This document shows, one piece after another, positions 48,170-55,623 of a stretch of DNA of 64,000 nucleotides. The stretch is from an uncultured Collinsella sp. (lineage in GTDB: Bacteria > Actinomycetota > Coriobacteriia > Coriobacteriales > Coriobacteriaceae), in NCBI GenBank assembly GCA_902490305.1, contig CABUDI010000005.1:1-64000 (forward strand). The letters are read 5' to 3'. The notes under the pieces were generated by a model. That model saw only the letters and a list, made by a program, of their open reading frames with translations, was not told the origin of the DNA and searched no databases. Position numbers and translations under genes: made by a program. Positions within the stretch are counted from its first letter, which is position 1. Every line of letters begins with the position of its first letter.

Positions 48170-50947
48170 ATGATTCTCAACGGACCGGGGATTAGCTACA
48201 CCGAGCCCGACATCGGTTCGGAGTTCGTGCCGCCGCTGCCGGAGCATCCGCGCGAGGCCATCGTCAAGCTGTGCGAGCACTGCACCAACCGTCTGCTGCA
48301 TCGCGATGAGCTGCTGGGCTACGAGTACTGGTCGTTTGCCGAGGCCGCGACTGACGAGCAGGCCGAAGTGCTCTGCAAGATGAAGATGCGCCGTCCCTAT
48401 ACGCTGCCCGAGATGGTCAAGCTCACCGGCATGCCCGAAGCCGATATCGAGAAGATGCTCGACGATATGAGCTACACGGGCCTGCTCGAGTACAACTGGG
48501 AAAACCCCGAGCGCGCCAAGCAGTGGGTGCTGCCCATGCTGGTGCCGGGTTCCGCTGAGTTTCTCAACATGCGCGTGAGCCAGCTCGAGGAGCACCCGGT
48601 CTATGCCAAGTTCTTTGAGCAGGCGTCCAAGGGACCGCTGTCCAAGGCCACGCCGATGGTGCCGCCCGGTGGTGCCGGCATCGGCATGCATGTCATTCCG
48701 GTCGAGAAGGCTATCGATGCCGCGAGCACGTCGGTGCCGATCGAGCATATCGAGCATTGGCTCGACAAATACGATGGCAAATATGCCGCTAGCACCTGCA
48801 GCTGCCGCGCGAGCCGTCGCGTGATGGGTGAGGGCTGCGCCGACGACCCGGCCGATTGGTGCATCGCCGTGGGCGATATGGCCGACTACGTGGTCGAGAC
48901 CGACCGCGGCCATTACGTGACGCGCGACGAGGTTTACGACATCCTGCGCCAGGCCGAGGACAACGGCTTTGTGCACCAGATCACCAACATCGACGGCGAG
49001 AACAAGATCTTCGCCATCTGCAACTGCAACGTCAACGTGTGCTATGCCCTGCGCACCTCGCAGCTGTTCAACACGCCCAACCTGTCGCGCTCGGCCTATG
49101 TCGCCAAGGTCGAGAAGGACAAGTGCGTGGCCTGCGGTCGCTGCGTTGAGGTGTGCCCGGCCGGTGCCGCCAAGCTCGGCCAGAAGCTCTGCAGCAAAAA
49201 GGCCGGCGGACAGGTGCCCGAGTATCCGCGCCAGGAGCTGCCCGATGCCACCAAGTGGGACCACACCAAGTGGTCGCCCAACTACCGCAACGATAACCGT
49301 ATCGAGACGCACGAGTCCGGCACCGCGCCCTGCAAGACGGCTTGCCCCGCGCACGTTGCCGTCCAGGGCTACTTAAAGCTCGCGGCGCAGGGCCGCTATG
49401 ACGAGGCGCTGGCGCTCATCAAGCGCGAGAACCCGCTGCCCGCTATCTGCGGCCGTGTGTGCAACCGCCGCTGTGAGGATGCCTGCACCCGTGGCCGTGT
49501 GGACGCCGCCGTGGCTATCGACGAGGTCAAGAAGTTTATCGCCCAGCGCGATCTTGATGCCGCGACCCGCTATGCCCCACCCGTGGTGACGCCGACGCGC
49601 GCCGGCGGCTTCGATCAGAAGATCGCCATCATCGGTGCCGGCCCGGCCGGTCTGTCCTGTGCCTTCTATCTGGCCGAGAAGGGCTACAAGCCCGTCGTGT
49701 TCGAGAAGAACGAGCGCCCGGGCGGCATGCTCACCTATGGCATTCCCAGCTTTAAGCTGGAGAAGGACGTTATCGAGGCCGAGGTCGAAGTTATTCGCCT
49801 GATGGGTGCCGAGTTCCGCTATGGCGTGGAGGTCGGTCGCGATGTGACGCTCGACGAGCTGCGCGCGCAGGGCTTTAAGGCCTTCTACGTTGCCATTGGC
49901 TGCCAGGGCGGCCGCCTTGCGGGCATTCCGGGCGAGGGTGCCGAGGACGTGACCGTGGCCGTCGACTTCCTTCGCGAGGTTAACAGCGGCAAGATCGATT
50001 CCCTGTCCGGCCGCACCATTGTGGTGGGCGGCGGCAACGTGGCTATCGATGTCGCGCGCAACGCCTGCCGTCTGGGTTCCGAGCACGTTGAGATGTTCTG
50101 CCTGGAGAGCGATGCCCAGATGCCTGCCAGCGAGGAGGAGCGTCGCGAGGCCATTGAGGATGGCGCGCACATCAGCTGCGGATGGGGCCCCAAGGAGATT
50201 CACCTGGACGAGGCCGGTCGCGTGTGCGGCATCACCTTCAAGCGCTGCACGCGTGTCTTTGACGACGAGGGCCGTTTTGCGCCCGAGTACGACGAGAACG
50301 ATCTGCGCCGTGTCGATGCCGACCGTGTCGTCATGTCGATTGGCCAGTCCATTGTGTGGGGCGACCTGCTGGCTGGCTCCAAGGTGGAGCTCGGCCGCGG
50401 CCAGGGCGCCCTGGCCGATCCCCAGACTTACCAGACCGCCGAACCCGACATCTTTGTGGGCGGCGACGTCTACACCGGCCCCAGCTTTGCCATCGATGCC
50501 ATTGCCGCCGGCCACGAGGCTGCCGTGTCCATCCATCGCTTTGTGCAGCCGGGCTCCACGCTCACCATCGGCCGCAACCAGCGCCGCTACACCGCGCTCG
50601 ACCGCGACGATGTCGTGATCGAGAGCTACGACAACGCGAGCCGCGAGGTTGCGCATGTGGACCGCGAACGCGAGAAGGCTGCGCCGTTTAGCGAGTATGT
50701 TGAGACCTTTACCGAGGAGCAGGTGCGCGCCGAGACCGCCCGCTGCCTGGGCTGCGGCGCCTCGATCGTCGACCCCAACAAGTGCATCGGCTGCGGCCTG
50801 TGCACCACCAAGTGCGCGTTCGACGCCATCCATCTGGATCGCGACCGCCCCGAGTGCTCCACGATGGTCAAATACGAGCAAAAGCTTCCAAGCCTGGGCA
50901 AGTACGCGCTCAAGCGCGCCATCAAGATTAAATTCGGGAAGAAGTAA
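48170..50947 (+). CDS. Large Fe-S flavoprotein, GltD-like with extra N- and C-terminal ferredoxin domains
   Basis: A 925-residue oxidoreductase. Residues 1-320 hold a winged-helix-like part and Cys clusters (STCSCRASRRVMGEGCADDP, ICNCNVNVCYALRT) and then a ferredoxin motif CVACGRCVEVCPAG. Residues 380-480 are a GltD-type Fer4_20 domain (CKTACPAHVAVQGYLKLAAQ, CGRVCNRRCEDACTRG). The FAD and NAD(P) Rossmann motifs follow (AIIGAGPAGLSCAFYLAEKG, TIVVGGGNVAIDVARNA), and the end carries CLGCGAS and CIGCGLCTTKCAFDAI. It should pass electrons between NAD(P)H and a ferredoxin-like partner or substrate. ATG 48170 has AGAAGGGA upstream. The substrate is unknown; TetR control and DUF5692 hint at an inducible anaerobic reduction. 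Confidence 0.88.
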   Translation: MILNGPGISYTEPDIGSEFVPPLPEHPREAIVKLCEHCTNRLLHRDELLGYEYWSFAEAATDEQAEVLCKMKMRRPYTLPEMVKLTGMPEADIEKMLDDMSYTGLLEYNWENPERAKQWVLPMLVPGSAEFLNMRVSQLEEHPVYAKFFEQASKGPLSKATPMVPPGGAGIGMHVIPVEKAIDAASTSVPIEHIEHWLDKYDGKYAASTCSCRASRRVMGEGCADDPADWCIAVGDMADYVVETDRGHYVTRDEVYDILRQAEDNGFVHQITNIDGENKIFAICNCNVNVCYALRTSQLFNTPNLSRSAYVAKVEKDKCVACGRCVEVCPAGAAKLGQKLCSKKAGGQVPEYPRQELPDATKWDHTKWSPNYRNDNRIETHESGTAPCKTACPAHVAVQGYLKLAAQGRYDEALALIKRENPLPAICGRVCNRRCEDACTRGRVDAAVAIDEVKKFIAQRDLDAATRYAPPVVTPTRAGGFDQKIAIIGAGPAGLSCAFYLAEKGYKPVVFEKNERPGGMLTYGIPSFKLEKDVIEAEVEVIRLMGAEFRYGVEVGRDVTLDELRAQGFKAFYVAIGCQGGRLAGIPGEGAEDVTVAVDFLREVNSGKIDSLSGRTIVVGGGNVAIDVARNACRLGSEHVEMFCLESDAQMPASEEERREAIEDGAHISCGWGPKEIHLDEAGRVCGITFKRCTRVFDDEGRFAPEYDENDLRRVDADRVVMSIGQSIVWGDLLAGSKVELGRGQGALADPQTYQTAEPDIFVGGDVYTGPSFAIDAIAAGHEAAVSIHRFVQPGSTLTIGRNQRRYTALDRDDVVIESYDNASREVAHVDREREKAAPFSEYVETFTEEQVRAETARCLGCGASIVDPNKCIGCGLCTTKCAFDAIHLDRDRPECSTMVKYEQKLPSLGKYALKRAIKIKFGKK

Positions 50948-51107
50948 GAAACGCAACAAGCAGGAGAACGGCGCAGAGAGCGGTTGGACAGCGAGCGAGT
51001 CCCAGGCGTGGCGAGGTGCCTTGAAAGAGGAGGGCATAGGGCTTTTGCCCATGCCCGACGATTGAAAGGCAGATCGCCCGTCTGGGGCTCGCGCAGCGTC
51101 AAGCCGA

Positions 51108-51129
51108 CCGCCGTTCGGTAGAACGGCGG
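51108..51129. repeat. 22-base palindrome before hypA
   Basis: CCGCCGTTC-GGTA-GAACGGCGG with upstream flank GCGCAGCGTC, as between hypD and hypE. It ends 12 bases before the hypA start. The 160 bases between the flavoprotein and this site also contain a strong hairpin (GGGCATAGGGC/GCCCATGCCC, 51032-51056). Confidence 0.8.
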
Positions 51130-51141
51130 AAGGAATTAAAA

Positions 51142-51570
51142 GTGCACGAGCTCGGAATCGTCTATCACATCATTCGCGATGTTGAGAATGTGGCGCGCGC
51201 TCATGGCGTGCGTCGCGTTTCGAGCGTCACGCTGCTGCTGGGCGAGGTCTCGGGCGTCGTCCCCGATCTACTACTCGACGCTTGGCGCTGGGCGGCGGAT
51301 AAAAAGCCTATCACGCAGGGCGCGGAGCTTATCGTGGAGCCTGTCGAGGCCGTGACGCATTGCGAGGCGTGCGGCCGCGACTACGCGACGGTCGAGCACG
51401 GCAAGACTTGCCCCCATTGCGGCAGCGGTGAAACATACCTGCTGCAGGGCCAGGAGGTCATGATCAAACAGATCGAGACCCCCGACGAGGACCCGGCAGA
51501 CGCTGCTCCTGACGGCCTCTCCGACGCCCCCGATGCCGTCGACGCCGCCAACCCTCTCCACATCGCCTAA
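51142..51570 (+). CDS. hypA: Hydrogenase nickel-insertion protein HypA
   Basis: A 142-residue nickel chaperone for [NiFe] hydrogenase. The nickel-binding N-terminus is MHELGIV (His2), and the zinc site is CEACGRDY...CPHCGSG. The C-terminal 30 residues after MIKQIETPDED are an Asp/Ala-rich tail beyond the normal end (about 115). The start is GTG 51142, with GGAAGGAA 7 bases upstream; the GTG would be read as Met. It works with HypB, which I do not find in this window, and lies 27 kb from hypCDEF. Confidence 0.93.
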   Translation: MHELGIVYHIIRDVENVARAHGVRRVSSVTLLLGEVSGVVPDLLLDAWRWAADKKPITQGAELIVEPVEAVTHCEACGRDYATVEHGKTCPHCGSGETYLLQGQEVMIKQIETPDEDPADAAPDGLSDAPDAVDAANPLHIA

Positions 51571-51907
51571 CATCTAATGTCTACATGGGCTAGAGTTCTA
51601 AACATATTTGCTTCGGTTAGTCAAGTCATGTCTGTTTAAACAAAATGGTGGCACGCAGACGCATTGGGATTCACCTAAAAGCGGTCTTAACGAACGGTGC
51701 ACCGTTATATGTCTTTGAAAACAATCAGCAAATCACGTTTTAGCAGGCAATGAGCTATAAGCCAGCAATGTAATCAATTTGTAACAAACTTAGACGTTTA
51801 AACAAATAATCCAACCATTTGCGAATTTAGCTATAATTCCACAATCCAAACAGGTATACTCCTTTCATGTCGTGTAGGAAATACGTAGACAAAAAGGAGG
51901 TTATGTG
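51571..51907. other. AT-rich leader of the mannose-PTS operon
   Basis: 337 bases without a gene and with much lower GC than the flanks. GTTTAAACAAA occurs twice (51634-51644 and 51796-51806). TATAAT at 51832 and TATACT at 51855 are -10-like but lack good -35 boxes. The segment probably holds the promoter and regulator sites of the PTS operon. Confidence 0.5.
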
Positions 51908-52897
51908 ATGGTAAGTATTGTTCTTGCTAGCCACGGGGACTTGGCAGCTGGAATCAAGCAGACGGGCTCGATGGTCTTTGGCGATCAGCCGTCTGTTGCC
52001 GTGGTCTCGCTCGAGCCGAGCATGGGCCCCGACGATTTCCGTGCCAAGGTCGAGGAAGCAGTCGCTTCCTTCGATGACCAGGAGCAGGTGCTCTTCCTCG
52101 TTGATCTGTGGGGCGGCACGCCGTTCAACCAGATCAGCGGGCTCATCGAGGGCCACGATTCCTGGGCTATCGTCACCGGTGTCAACCTGCCTATGCTCAT
52201 CGAGGCATATTCGCAGCGCTTTGACGCAAAGAACACTGCACATGCGATCGCAAAACATCTCGTGACTGAGGCTAAGGCTGGCGTGCGCGTCAAGCCCGAG
52301 TCTCTGGAGCCCGAGGAGAAGAAGCCGGCTGCGGCCGCCGCTGCTCCTGCAGGCGCCATCCCTCCGGGAACGGTCATCGGCGACGGGCACATCAAGATTG
52401 CCCACGTCCGTATCGACACCCGTCTGCTGCATGGTCAGGTGGCCACCACGTGGACCAAGCAGATCAACCCCAACCGCATCATCGTGGTTTCCGACGGCGT
52501 TGCTCACGACGAGCTCCGCAAGACCATGATCGAGCAGGCTGCCCCTCCGGGAGTCCATGCCAACGTCGTTCCCATCAAGAAGATGGCCGAGGTCGTCAAG
52601 GACACGCGCTTTGGTGACACCAAGGCCATGCTGCTCTTCGAGAACCCGCAGGATCTGCTCAAGGCCATCGAGGCCGGCGTCGACATCAAGGAAGTCAACA
52701 TCGGTTCCATGGCTCACTCCAAGGGCAAGGTCGTCGTCACCAACGCCGTCGCTATGGGCGATGACGACGTTAAGACTCTCGAGGCTCTCAAGGCCAAGGG
52801 CGTCAAGTTCGAGGTTCGCAAGGTTCCTTCGGATTCCTCCGAGGATCTCGACGCCATGTTGAAGAAAGCTAAGGCCGAACTGGCCGCTCAAGCATAG
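51908..52897 (+). CDS. manX: Mannose-family PTS IIAB protein
   Basis: A 329-residue fused IIA-IIB. The IIA domain (1-125) has its phosphorylated His in VLASHGDLAAG. A short Ala/Pro/Glu linker (EEKKPAAAAAAPAGAIPPG) leads to the IIB domain (about 155-329) with phospho-His in RIDTRLLHGQVATTW. Phosphate goes HPr to IIA to IIB to sugar, with IIC-IID as the membrane channel. ATG 51908 has AAGGAGG 8 bases upstream; GTG 51905 and ATG 51903 are less suitable. It is the first gene of IIAB-IIC-IID-DUF956. Mannose, glucose, glucosamine or related sugars are the likely substrates. Confidence 0.94.
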   Translation: MVSIVLASHGDLAAGIKQTGSMVFGDQPSVAVVSLEPSMGPDDFRAKVEEAVASFDDQEQVLFLVDLWGGTPFNQISGLIEGHDSWAIVTGVNLPMLIEAYSQRFDAKNTAHAIAKHLVTEAKAGVRVKPESLEPEEKKPAAAAAAPAGAIPPGTVIGDGHIKIAHVRIDTRLLHGQVATTWTKQINPNRIIVVSDGVAHDELRKTMIEQAAPPGVHANVVPIKKMAEVVKDTRFGDTKAMLLFENPQDLLKAIEAGVDIKEVNIGSMAHSKGKVVVTNAVAMGDDDVKTLEALKAKGVKFEVRKVPSDSSEDLDAMLKKAKAELAAQA

Positions 52898-52915
52898 TAA
52901 AGGAGGGTCCGATAC

Positions 52916-53734
52916 ATGTCTGCAATCACTATTCTGCTTGTTGCGATTGTCGCGTTGCTTGCCGGTATGGAAGGCATTCTGGATGAGTTCCAGTTCCATC
53001 AGCCGCTCGTGGCATGCACGCTTATCGGTCTCGTAACCGGTCACCTTCAGGAGGGCATCCTCCTGGGCGGTTCGCTCCAGATGATGGCCCTTGGCTGGGC
53101 TAACGTTGGCGCCGCCGTCGCGCCTGATGCCGCTCTGGCTTCGGTCGCTTCTTCGATCATCATGGTGCTCGCCCTCAACGGCGGCGCCACCGATTCGGCC
53201 AAGGCCGTTACCGCCGCCATCGCCGTCGCCGTCCCGCTGTCGGTCGCTGGTCTGTTCCTGACCATGATCTGCCGTACCCTGGCTACCGCTATCGCTCACG
53301 CCATGGACGGTTGCGCCGAGAAGGGCGACTTCTCCGGCATCGAGCGCTGGCAGTACGCTGCCATCCTCATGCAGGGCCTTCGTATCGCCATCCCGGCAGT
53401 ACTTCTGTGCATCATCCCGGCCGAGGCTGTTACCAACGCGCTTAACGCTATGCCCGACTGGCTGTCCGGCGGCATGGCTGTCGGCGGCGGCATGGTCGCT
53501 TCCGTCGGTTACGCCATGGTCATCAACATGATGGCCACCAAGGAGACCTGGCCGTTCTTCATCCTCGGCTTTGTCCTTGCTGCCATCCCTCAGCTCACGC
53601 TGATCGCCCTTGGCCTCATCGGCATCTCCCTTGCCCTCATCTACCTTGGCCTTAAGGATCTGGCCAAGCAGGGTGGCGGCATGGGCGGTGGCTCCGGCGA
53701 CCCGCTCGGCGACATTCTGAACGATTACGAGTAG
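52916..53734 (+). CDS. manY: Mannose-family PTS IIC
   Basis: A 272-residue membrane component. The IIC family features are seen in FQFHQPLVACTLIGLVTGHL, GGSLQMMALGWANVGAAVAP and several long hydrophobic runs. A Gly-rich tail (GGGMGGGSGDPLGD) ends it. With IID it forms the sugar channel. ATG 52916 has AAAGGAGGG 7-8 bases upstream. The gap to manX is 18 bases. Confidence 0.95.
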   Translation: MSAITILLVAIVALLAGMEGILDEFQFHQPLVACTLIGLVTGHLQEGILLGGSLQMMALGWANVGAAVAPDAALASVASSIIMVLALNGGATDSAKAVTAAIAVAVPLSVAGLFLTMICRTLATAIAHAMDGCAEKGDFSGIERWQYAAILMQGLRIAIPAVLLCIIPAEAVTNALNAMPDWLSGGMAVGGGMVASVGYAMVINMMATKETWPFFILGFVLAAIPQLTLIALGLIGISLALIYLGLKDLAKQGGGMGGGSGDPLGDILNDYE

Positions 53735-53750
53735 GAGGGGAGTGATACAT

Positions 53751-54671
53751 ATGGCAGAGAACAAGATTCAGCTCACCAAGGCTGACCGCAAGAAGGTTTG
53801 CTTCCGTCATCAGTTCCTTCAGGGCTCGTGGAACTACGAGCGTATGCAGAACGGCGGCTGGTGCTTCGCAATGATCCCTGCGATCAAGAAGCTCTACACC
53901 AGCAAGGATGACCAGATTGCCGCTCTTAAGCGCCACCTGGAGTTCTATAACACCCACCCCTATGTTTCCGCCCCCGTCATTGGCGTTACCCTCGCTCTCG
54001 AGGAGGAACGCGCCAACGGTGCTCCGATTGACGACGTCGCCATTCAGGGCGTCAAGGTCGGTATGATGGGCCCGCTCGCCGGCGTCGGCGACCCCGCCTT
54101 CTGGTTCACCCTTCGCCCGATTCTGGGCGCTCTGGGCGCTTCCCTGGCCCTGTCCGGCAGCATCGCCGGTCCGCTGCTGTTCTTCTTCGCGTGGAACATC
54201 ATTCGTTACGCCTTCCTGTGGTACACGCAGGAGTTTGGCTACAAGGTCGGCTCCTCCATCGCCAAGGACCTCTCCGGCGGTCTGATGGGCAAGGTCACCG
54301 AGGGTGCATCCATCCTGGGTATGTTCATCATCGGCGCCCTGGTCGAGCGCTGGGTGTCCATCTCCTTCACCCCGGTCGTCTCCAAGGTCACGCAGTCTGC
54401 TGGCGCCTTTATCGACTGGGCTAACCTGCCCTCCGGTTCTGAGGGTGTCAAGGAAGCACTGACGATGTATAACTCCATCGGTGCTAACGCCCTTGATCAG
54501 GTGAAGGTCACCACGCTTCAGGCCAACCTCGATCAGCTCATCCCCGGCCTTGCCGCCGTGTGCCTGACCCTGCTGGTCTGCAAGCTCCTCAAGAAGAAGG
54601 TCAGCCCGATCGTCATCATCCTGGCTCTCTTCGCCATCGGCATCATCGGTCGCGTCTGCGGCTTCATGTAA
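53751..54671 (+). CDS. manZ: Mannose-family PTS IID
   Basis: A 306-residue membrane component. The IID N-terminus is seen as FRHQFLQGSWNYERMQNGGW followed by CFAMIPAIKKLY; MMGPLAGVGDPAFWFTLRPI is the family signature. The membrane segments cluster in the C-terminal half. ATG 53751 has AGGAGGGG upstream, and GTG 53742 is an alternative. The mannose-family IID also serves as receptor for some bacteriocins and phages in other bacteria. A terminator-like hairpin stands between it and the DUF956 gene. Confidence 0.95.
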   Translation: MAENKIQLTKADRKKVCFRHQFLQGSWNYERMQNGGWCFAMIPAIKKLYTSKDDQIAALKRHLEFYNTHPYVSAPVIGVTLALEEERANGAPIDDVAIQGVKVGMMGPLAGVGDPAFWFTLRPILGALGASLALSGSIAGPLLFFFAWNIIRYAFLWYTQEFGYKVGSSIAKDLSGGLMGKVTEGASILGMFIIGALVERWVSISFTPVVSKVTQSAGAFIDWANLPSGSEGVKEALTMYNSIGANALDQVKVTTLQANLDQLIPGLAAVCLTLLVCKLLKKKVSPIVIILALFAIGIIGRVCGFM

Positions 54672-54728
54672 GCACGTTTCGGCTTAAGACCGAGAATTGC
54701 TAGGCAAGGGCTTTTGAGCCATTGAAAC

Positions 54729-54775
54729 GGACCGCACCCGGTGGGTACACTGGATGCGGTCCGATTGTTTTATTT
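54729..54775 (+). terminator. Terminator or attenuator between manZ and the DUF956 gene
   Basis: GGACCGCA and TGCGGTCC around an 18-base loop with an inner CCGG/CTGG pair, then GATTGTTTTATTT. Confidence 0.75.
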
Positions 54776-54791
54776 GGAGGGCGAGGCGCGC

Positions 54792-55190
54792 ATGGCGCAA
54801 TCTCAGAACAGCACGGTCGATCTGGCAACGCCGGCAACCTGCCTGATGGGGCTTACCAGCCACGGTAACGTGATGGTGGGCAATAAGGCGTTCGAGTACT
54901 ATAACGAGCGCAATCCCGAGGATTATATTCAAATCCCGTGGGACGAGGTCGACTATATTGCCGCCGAGGTTTTGCGCGGCACCAAGAAGATTACGCGTTT
55001 TGCCATCTTCACCAAGGACAACGGTCACTTTACGTTTTCGACGCGCGACGACAAAGAGACGCTTCGCGCGGTCCGCAAGTACGTCGACGAGGATAAGCTC
55101 GTGCGTTCGCCCGACTTTATCGATGTGACCGCCAAGGGCGCCAAGAGCATCCCCTCCGTCATCAAAAGCCTCTTCCACAAAGGCAACTAG
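54792..55190 (+). CDS. manO: DUF956 family protein (ManO-like)
   Basis: A 132-residue cytoplasmic protein of the DUF956 family, found next to mannose-PTS genes in Firmicutes and Actinobacteria (called ManO). Typical motifs are CLMGLTSHGNVMVGNKAFEY, IQIPWDEVDYIAAEV and GHFTFSTRDDKETLRAVRKY. The role is not firmly known; a regulatory or accessory role in the PTS is usual inference. ATG 54792 has GGAGGGCGAGG upstream. It is likely read through from the PTS operon past the hairpin at 54729. Confidence 0.88.
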   Translation: MAQSQNSTVDLATPATCLMGLTSHGNVMVGNKAFEYYNERNPEDYIQIPWDEVDYIAAEVLRGTKKITRFAIFTKDNGHFTFSTRDDKETLRAVRKYVDEDKLVRSPDFIDVTAKGAKSIPSVIKSLFHKGN

Positions 55191-55240
55191 TTGCCTGCGA
55201 CGTTCTTGAACGACTAGTCATTAAAGAACGTCTGCAATGA
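55191..55240. repeat. Palindrome with GACGTTCTT arms, relative of 8616-8675
   Basis: GACGTTCTT and AAGAACGTC with outer TTGC/GCAA pairs; the loop contains GACTAGTC, as in the copy at 8616. It starts at the DUF956 stop codon. Confidence 0.65.
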
Positions 55241-55283
55241 CTACCCGTGACGATAGTGTAAATCTGCTACACTAGTACAACAT

Positions 55284-55359
55284 GCCTCCGTAGCTCAGGG
55301 GATAGAGCACCGCTCTCCTAAAGCGGGTGTCGACGGTTCGAATCCGCCCGGGGGCACCA
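55284..55359 (+). tRNA. tRNA-Arg (anticodon CCU)
   Basis: 76 bases including encoded CCA. Acceptor GCCTCCG pairs with CGGGGGC with one G-U; D-arm with AGCTCAGGGGAT; anticodon loop CTCCTAA gives CCU, reading AGG; T-arm has GGTTCGAATCC. The discriminator base is A. An A/T-rich terminator hairpin follows. tRNA-Arg genes are common integration sites, and an acquired restriction module lies just downstream. Confidence 0.96.
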
Positions 55360-55370
55360 TTTAAAATCGC

Positions 55371-55404
55371 AGGTCAGAGGTATTATTCCTCTGACCTATT
55401 TTTA
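55371..55404 (+). terminator. Intrinsic terminator after tRNA-Arg
   Basis: AGGTCAGAGG and CCTCTGACCT around TATTATT, then ATTTTTAT. Confidence 0.9.
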
Positions 55405-55623
55405 TATTCATCCTTCATCCTCCATCTCAAAAGGGGTGAAATTGGGGTGAAAGATAATTCTATGGAGAAAAATCCATCAAGTTTCGCAGGCTGGTAGCGT
55501 GGTTTTCAACGCTTTCCACGCCCGTAGACTTTACTGCCGGCCGAAGGGTGTGGGAAGGGTTGAAGGCCGTTCAGGGTGTCATCTGGCTTAAAATTGATGA
55601 CAATCATCTTTATGGAGGTCTTC

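Noticed and set aside
50948..51065. Short coding tail reading GWTASESQAWRGALKEEGIG before hypA
   Set aside because: It lies in a shadow frame of the flavoprotein gene, has no start or ribosome site, and the same bases form a strong hairpin. I could not support a gene.
51650..51672. Sigma-54-like TGGCAC site before the mannose-PTS operon
   Set aside because: The GG-to-GC spacing is one base short, TTGC is not preserved, and no LevR-type activator gene is adjacent.
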